A program made the position numbers and the translations under genes. Of a DNA stretch of 13,365 nt, positions 10,841 to 13,365 are shown in pieces (position 1 is the stretch's first letter; each line of letters starts with the position of its first letter). The notes under the pieces are model-generated. The model did not search any database, had not been told where the DNA came from, and worked only from the letters and a program-made list of their open reading frames with translations. Source of the stretch: Planctomycetota bacterium. GTDB lineage: Bacteria > Planctomycetota > UBA1135 > UBA2386. The DNA lies in NCBI GenBank assembly GCA_020425885.1, contig JAGQRA010000686.1, positions 1 through 13,365 of the forward strand, given 5' to 3'.

Positions 10841-11425
10841 TCATTCACTCGGCAGGGGAAGCCCCTGCAGGTCCTCGATCTCGAGTCGCTCCAGCTTGAT
10901 CGCGGCCTCGAGGTCCTTCTGGTGCTGCGACTTCTCGGCGTCGGTGGTGGCCTGCTCGGCCAGCAGGCGCCAGTTCTGCCGCGCGGCCTCGATCTCCGGC
11001 TCCCACTGCTCGCGGGTAAGGCCTTCGAGCCGCATCAGCCAGGTCGTGAAGAACTGCGCGCGGGCCAGCGACTGGCGGGCATCGGCGAGCAGCTGCTTGT
11101 CCTGATCCTCGTCGGCCATCAGATGCTCGACGAGGACCTCGAGATCCTCGCGGGCCTCGTTGAGACCCTTGTTCTGGATGCGCGCCTTGTTGAGCTCGAG
11201 CCTGATCCGCTGCGACAACCGCTCGTTGCCGTCGGGCAGCTCGGCCAGGGCCGCCTCGTAGCCGGCGATCGCCTCCTGCCAGCTCCCGACATCCGCTGCC
11301 GCGTGGGCATCGACGAGCAGCACGTCACACTTGTCGAGGGCCTGCCGATCCAGGCCGGGCCCTTCGTGATAGGCCCAGGCGCCGATCGGCAACATGAGCC
11401 AGCCTACCAACAGAACGTTTCTCAT
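10841..11425 (-). CDS. Exported TPR-like helical protein (194 aa)
   Basis: I do not recognise a named function. Residues 1-18 form a signal peptide (MRNVLLVGWLMLPIGAWA, cleavage before Tyr19), so the product is exported. The mature part is alpha-helical. Residues 33-64 (CDVLLVDAHAAADVGSWQ followed by EAIAGYEAALAELP) look like a tetratricopeptide repeat with the usual G.W.EAI..Y..AL pattern. Residues 67-104 form a second repeat-like helical pair, and 110-186 are charged helices with possible coiled-coil character. Such small periplasmic TPR proteins usually act as protein-binding scaffolds. The start is secure: the ATG at 11425 has GGAGGA (11435-11430) four bases upstream. It is last in the minus-strand set, 79 nt after DUF2809, with the intrinsic terminator beyond it. 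The frame continues past its UGA stop, described as a separate entry. Confidence 0.8.
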   Translation of the reverse strand: MRNVLLVGWLMLPIGAWAYHEGPGLDRQALDKCDVLLVDAHAAADVGSWQEAIAGYEAALAELPDGNERLSQRIRLELNKARIQNKGLNEAREDLEVLVEHLMADEDQDKQLLADARQSLARAQFFTTWLMRLEGLTREQWEPEIEAARQNWRLLAEQATTDAEKSQHQKDLEAAIKLERLEIEDLQGLPLPSE

Positions 11426-11429
11426 CGAG

Positions 11430-11435
11430 TCCTCC
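11430..11435 (-). promoter_or_regulatory. Strong Shine-Dalgarno of the TPR-like gene
   Basis: GGAGGA lies 4 nt before the ATG at 11425. It is the only strong ribosome-binding site in the window and fixes this start. It suggests this gene is translated well, independently of its upstream neighbour. Confidence 0.75.
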
Positions 11436-11504
11436 GCGGGGGTCTTGGATGTGGCCGGAGTCTATCGGATCGTCGGCCTGCCGGGGGCAAGGAGCCTCGG
11501 GAAG

Positions 11505-11906
11505 TTATGCCCCAAGGGCGTCTCGACCCGATCGGCGAGGGAAGGTGAGGCGGTCAACGCCCCATGCCACAGCCGCCCCGAGGGCATAGGCGACGAGATC
11601 GGCGAACTGAAACCCCTGCCCCAACAGCAGCGCCCCCACCCGGTTCGCCCGCAGGGTGGCCAGCCAGGTCCAGTCCAACAGTTGCGAACACTCGACCACG
11701 ACCGAGGCCGAGAAAGCGAGCATGCCGACCTGCCAGCCGGGCGCCGCCGGCGCCAGGGCCGCGATCGCCCAGAAGGCGGCCACGGTGTAGAGCGCGTCGC
11801 CGGTGTGCTCGGCGAAGACACCGGGCAGCGGGAACCGGCGCGACAGCAGCCCGAGACCGACGGTGACGACCAGGCACAGGACGAGCGGGAACCGACCGCG
11901 CCTCAA
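11505..11906 (-). CDS. DUF2809 family small membrane protein (VanZ-reminiscent)
   Basis: Integral membrane protein of about 133 residues with about four hydrophobic segments (near 7-21, 38-54, 58-71, 101-117). The pattern SRRFPLPGVFAEHTGDALY (22-40), VECSQLLDWTWLATLRANRVG (71-91, with Glu72 and Gln75) and GFQFADLVAYALG (98-110) matches DUF2809 as I remember it. The function of that family is not established. The ExxQ and Asp-containing segments recall VanZ-type proteins, but a true VanZ is less likely. The TTG start at 11906 is inferred: it overlaps the ATP-grasp stop as TTGA, typical of translational coupling, and gives the family's usual length. An alternative is an in-frame GTG 15 nt upstream (11921). 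The open frame extends further up, but that part is a shadow of the ATP-grasp gene. Confidence 0.75.
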   Translation of the reverse strand: MRRGRFPLVLCLVVTVGLGLLSRRFPLPGVFAEHTGDALYTVAAFWAIAALAPAAPGWQVGMLAFSASVVVECSQLLDWTWLATLRANRVGALLLGQGFQFADLVAYALGAAVAWGVDRLTFPRRSGRDALGA

Positions 11907-12967
11907 TTGGCGTCCATCCACGCCGGCCGATAGTTGCGCCCGGCCCGGATGATGAGCTCGAGCAGATCGCCGTAGTCGTAACCAGCCGCTTCCGCGGCCT
12001 CGGCGAAATCCTCGATCTCGGTCAGGTCGGCGTTGACGTTGGCCTCGATGACGAACACGTTGCCGGCCTCGTCCATGCGCAGGTCCATGCGCGCGTAGCC
12101 CGACAGCTGCAGGGCGCGGTAGGCATTGCGGGCGATGGCCTGCACCTTGCGCTCCTCGGCCGGCGACAGGCCGCGCGCGCGGCCGGTATTGATGCCGATG
12201 CTCTGCGCGTAGTCGACGTCCCACTTCACGCGCTCGGTGGCGATCGGCTGGTTGCCCTTCGGCAGCTTGTCGTACCACAGCTCCCAGACCGGAAATACCG
12301 AGAGCCGATCGTTGCCGACGATGCTGACGGTCAGCTCGCGACCTTCGATGTACTCCTCGGCGATGATGTCGTCGCCGAGCTTGTCATGCATGAACGCGAC
12401 CCGGGCGGCCAGCTGCTCGTCGTCGTGCACGATCGAGGCCTGCGAGATGCCGGCGCTGCCGTGCTGGTCGGCGCTCTTCACGATGACCGGGAACCGAACG
12501 CCCGCCGGCAGCTTCACCTGGCGAGCACCCTTCGGATAGAAGGCGAACCCAGGGCACGGAATGCCGTGCCAGTCGAGGATCTTCTTCGACATCGACTTGT
12601 CGTTCGCCAGCATGATGCCGCGCGGATTGCAGCCGGTGTAGGCCTGCTTGAGCAGCTCCAGGTAGCAGACGAGATGGGCCTCGTAGGCGATGACGCCGTG
12701 GAAGTCCGTCATGATGTTGAACACGATGTCCGGCCGCCACGACTCGATGCGGGCCTTGATCGGTTCGAGATCATCGCCGATGCCGAGCACCTCGACGGTG
12801 TGGCCACGCTGCTCCAACGCCATCCTGACGTCGAGCTCCATCTGATAGGCCCAGGTGTCTTCGGGCTCGAACTGCTCGGCACCCAGCGGCGGAACCAGGA
12901 CGTCGTGGACCAGCTCCAGCACACGCAGCTTCTTGGTCTTGCGCGCCTTGCGGCTTCGGGTCACCAC
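11903..12967 (-). CDS. ATP-grasp ligase, D-alanine-D-alanine ligase-like
   Basis: Predicted cytoplasmic enzyme that uses ATP to activate a carboxylate as acyl phosphate and joins it to an amine or thiol; the substrate is unknown. It has 354 residues: a basic N-terminus, a pre-ATP-grasp domain about 14-120 (LRVLELVHDVLVPP, then PDIVFNIMTDFHGVIAYEA), and the ATP-grasp core about 121-345. Visible elements are Lys124 in NDKSMSKKIL, Lys164 in FPVIVKSADQHGSAG, the EEYIEGRELTVSIVG adenine/ribose segment (204-218), and metal ligands Asp295, Glu308 and Asn310 in ARMDL and FVIEANVN. The overall order matches Ddl, but the Ddl substrate motifs are not all present (EANVNADL replaces the EINTxPG type), so it is not called ddl. 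The start is GTG 12967; the adjacent GTG 12964 is possible, and neither has a clear Shine-Dalgarno. It follows the edge gene by 36 nt, and its stop overlaps the start of DUF2809. Confidence 0.85.
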   Translation of the reverse strand: MVTRSRKARKTKKLRVLELVHDVLVPPLGAEQFEPEDTWAYQMELDVRMALEQRGHTVEVLGIGDDLEPIKARIESWRPDIVFNIMTDFHGVIAYEAHLVCYLELLKQAYTGCNPRGIMLANDKSMSKKILDWHGIPCPGFAFYPKGARQVKLPAGVRFPVIVKSADQHGSAGISQASIVHDDEQLAARVAFMHDKLGDDIIAEEYIEGRELTVSIVGNDRLSVFPVWELWYDKLPKGNQPIATERVKWDVDYAQSIGINTGRARGLSPAEERKVQAIARNAYRALQLSGYARMDLRMDEAGNVFVIEANVNADLTEIEDFAEAAEAAGYDYGDLLELIIRAGRNYRPAWMDAN

Positions 12968-13003
12968 GTCGGCAGGATATCGCCGCAGGTCGCGGGCGTC
13001 GAA

Positions 13004-13365
13004 TCAATCATCGATCCGGGCGCCGTCGTTGGTGGCGCAGAACAGCTCGGCGTAGTCGCGACGCCTGAACTCGTAGGCGACGCCCTTCCTGTCGACGGTG
13101 AGATCGACGATCGGCGGGAACGCGACCATGACGACGATCAGCGGCACGGTGGCGACCAGGATGACACCGAGCGTGATCAGCCGACGCCGCTGCCGGCCGG
13201 CATCGTCCGGAATGAAGTAGGGCGCCAGCAAGAACACGGCGATCACCGTCGCCACGAAGCTGAGACGTGCCAGCAGGCGATAGCGATCGGCCTGCATGCG
13301 ACAGCTCGGACAGATCGGGACCTCACATACGACCGCCCGCCGCGACCACATCAACCATGGACTGA
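13004..13365 (-). CDS. Two-helix membrane protein with a Cys-rich N-terminal segment, probably cut by window edge
   Basis: Unrecognised family. The frame is open to the right edge of the window, so the true start may lie outside. Internal candidates are TTG 13354 and ATG 13351, neither with a clear Shine-Dalgarno. Near the visible N-terminus VVCEVPICPSCRM gives Cys-x4-Cys-x2-Cys, possibly part of a zinc-ribbon or another metal site whose remaining ligand would be upstream. Two hydrophobic helices follow (LLARLSFVATVIAVFLLAPY and ITLGVILVATVPLIVVMVAF), separated by a short basic loop (GRQRRR). The C-terminal tail of about 33 residues (TVDRKGVAYEFRRRDYAELF and beyond) is soluble and may form a small beta hairpin. 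It is first of four visible minus-strand genes, 36 nt before the ATP-grasp gene. Confidence 0.65.
   Translation of the reverse strand, partial: SPWLMWSRRAVVCEVPICPSCRMQADRYRLLARLSFVATVIAVFLLAPYFIPDDAGRQRRRLITLGVILVATVPLIVVMVAFPPIVDLTVDRKGVAYEFRRRDYAELFCATNDGARIDD

Noticed and set aside
10666..10848. Small minus-strand frame starting with GTG at 10848 just inside the end of the TPR-like gene
   Set aside because: GC3 is the poorest of the three frames (about 21 of 36 codons over the shared stretch), with many codons ending in A; the frame continuing from the TPR-like gene fits coding use better.
10458..11105. 215-codon plus-strand open frame across the convergence zone
   Set aside because: It is antisense to the signal-peptide-bearing TPR-like gene, has no Shine-Dalgarno, and its Ser/Arg-rich composition is typical of a shadow.
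11440..11490. Possible promoter (TTGCCC and TAGACT) ahead of the TPR-like gene
   Set aside because: Spacing is about 20 nt and both boxes match weakly; the gene is more simply read as part of the upstream set.
9254..11548. 764-codon plus-strand open frame spanning the end of the giant gene, the convergence zone and the TPR-like gene
   Set aside because: It is Arg/Pro-rich, has no recognisable domain, and overlaps two supported genes in other frames; the convergence zone simply lacks stops in this frame.
11907..12278. Upstream extension of the DUF2809 frame to 12278
   Set aside because: It is fully overlapped by the ATP-grasp core in another frame and is Arg/Gly-rich; the membrane protein is complete from 11906.

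Overview
The window is a GC-rich (roughly two-thirds G+C by eye) bacterial chromosomal segment with two convergent gene sets. Gene density is high, the reading frames are strongly GC-biased at third positions, and GTG and TTG starts appear. The two exported proteins have signal peptides. The content would suit an environmental Gram-negative-type bacterium such as a planctomycete, but nothing here is taxonomically diagnostic, so that is only a guess. I see no rRNA, tRNA, CRISPR array, insertion sequence or phage gene.

Plus strand, 1-10409: the 3' four-fifths of carB (large subunit of carbamoyl-phosphate synthase; the start lies upstream of the window); then, 13 nt later, a long-form transaldolase; then a 176-nt spacer with a strong hairpin; then a 2115-residue secreted protein with macroglobulin-like beta-sandwich regions, helical regions and disordered linkers. 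The first two are central metabolism (pyrimidine/arginine precursor supply and the pentose phosphate pathway). The third is a cell-surface or periplasmic protein of unknown role that resembles alpha-2-macroglobulin-type proteins but lacks a thioester motif.

Minus strand, 13365-10613 (reading right to left): a two-helix membrane protein cut by the window edge; an ATP-grasp ligase of the D-Ala-D-Ala ligase-like fold; a DUF2809 (VanZ-reminiscent) small membrane protein whose start overlaps the ligase stop; and an exported TPR-like protein with a very good Shine-Dalgarno. The set closes with a clear intrinsic terminator at 10613-10647. It looks like one envelope-associated transcription unit whose promoter lies outside the window.

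The convergence zone 10410-10840 is the most curious part. The TPR-like gene has an in-frame UGA followed by 36 more sense codons with coding-like composition. A GGUC-loop hairpin follows the UGA at a SECIS-like distance, a UxxC motif would result, and the terminator sits at a natural distance from the second stop rather than the first. This could be UGA recoding or readthrough, a recently truncated tail, or chance. A short relic resembling the end of a response-regulator receiver domain lies beyond the terminator.
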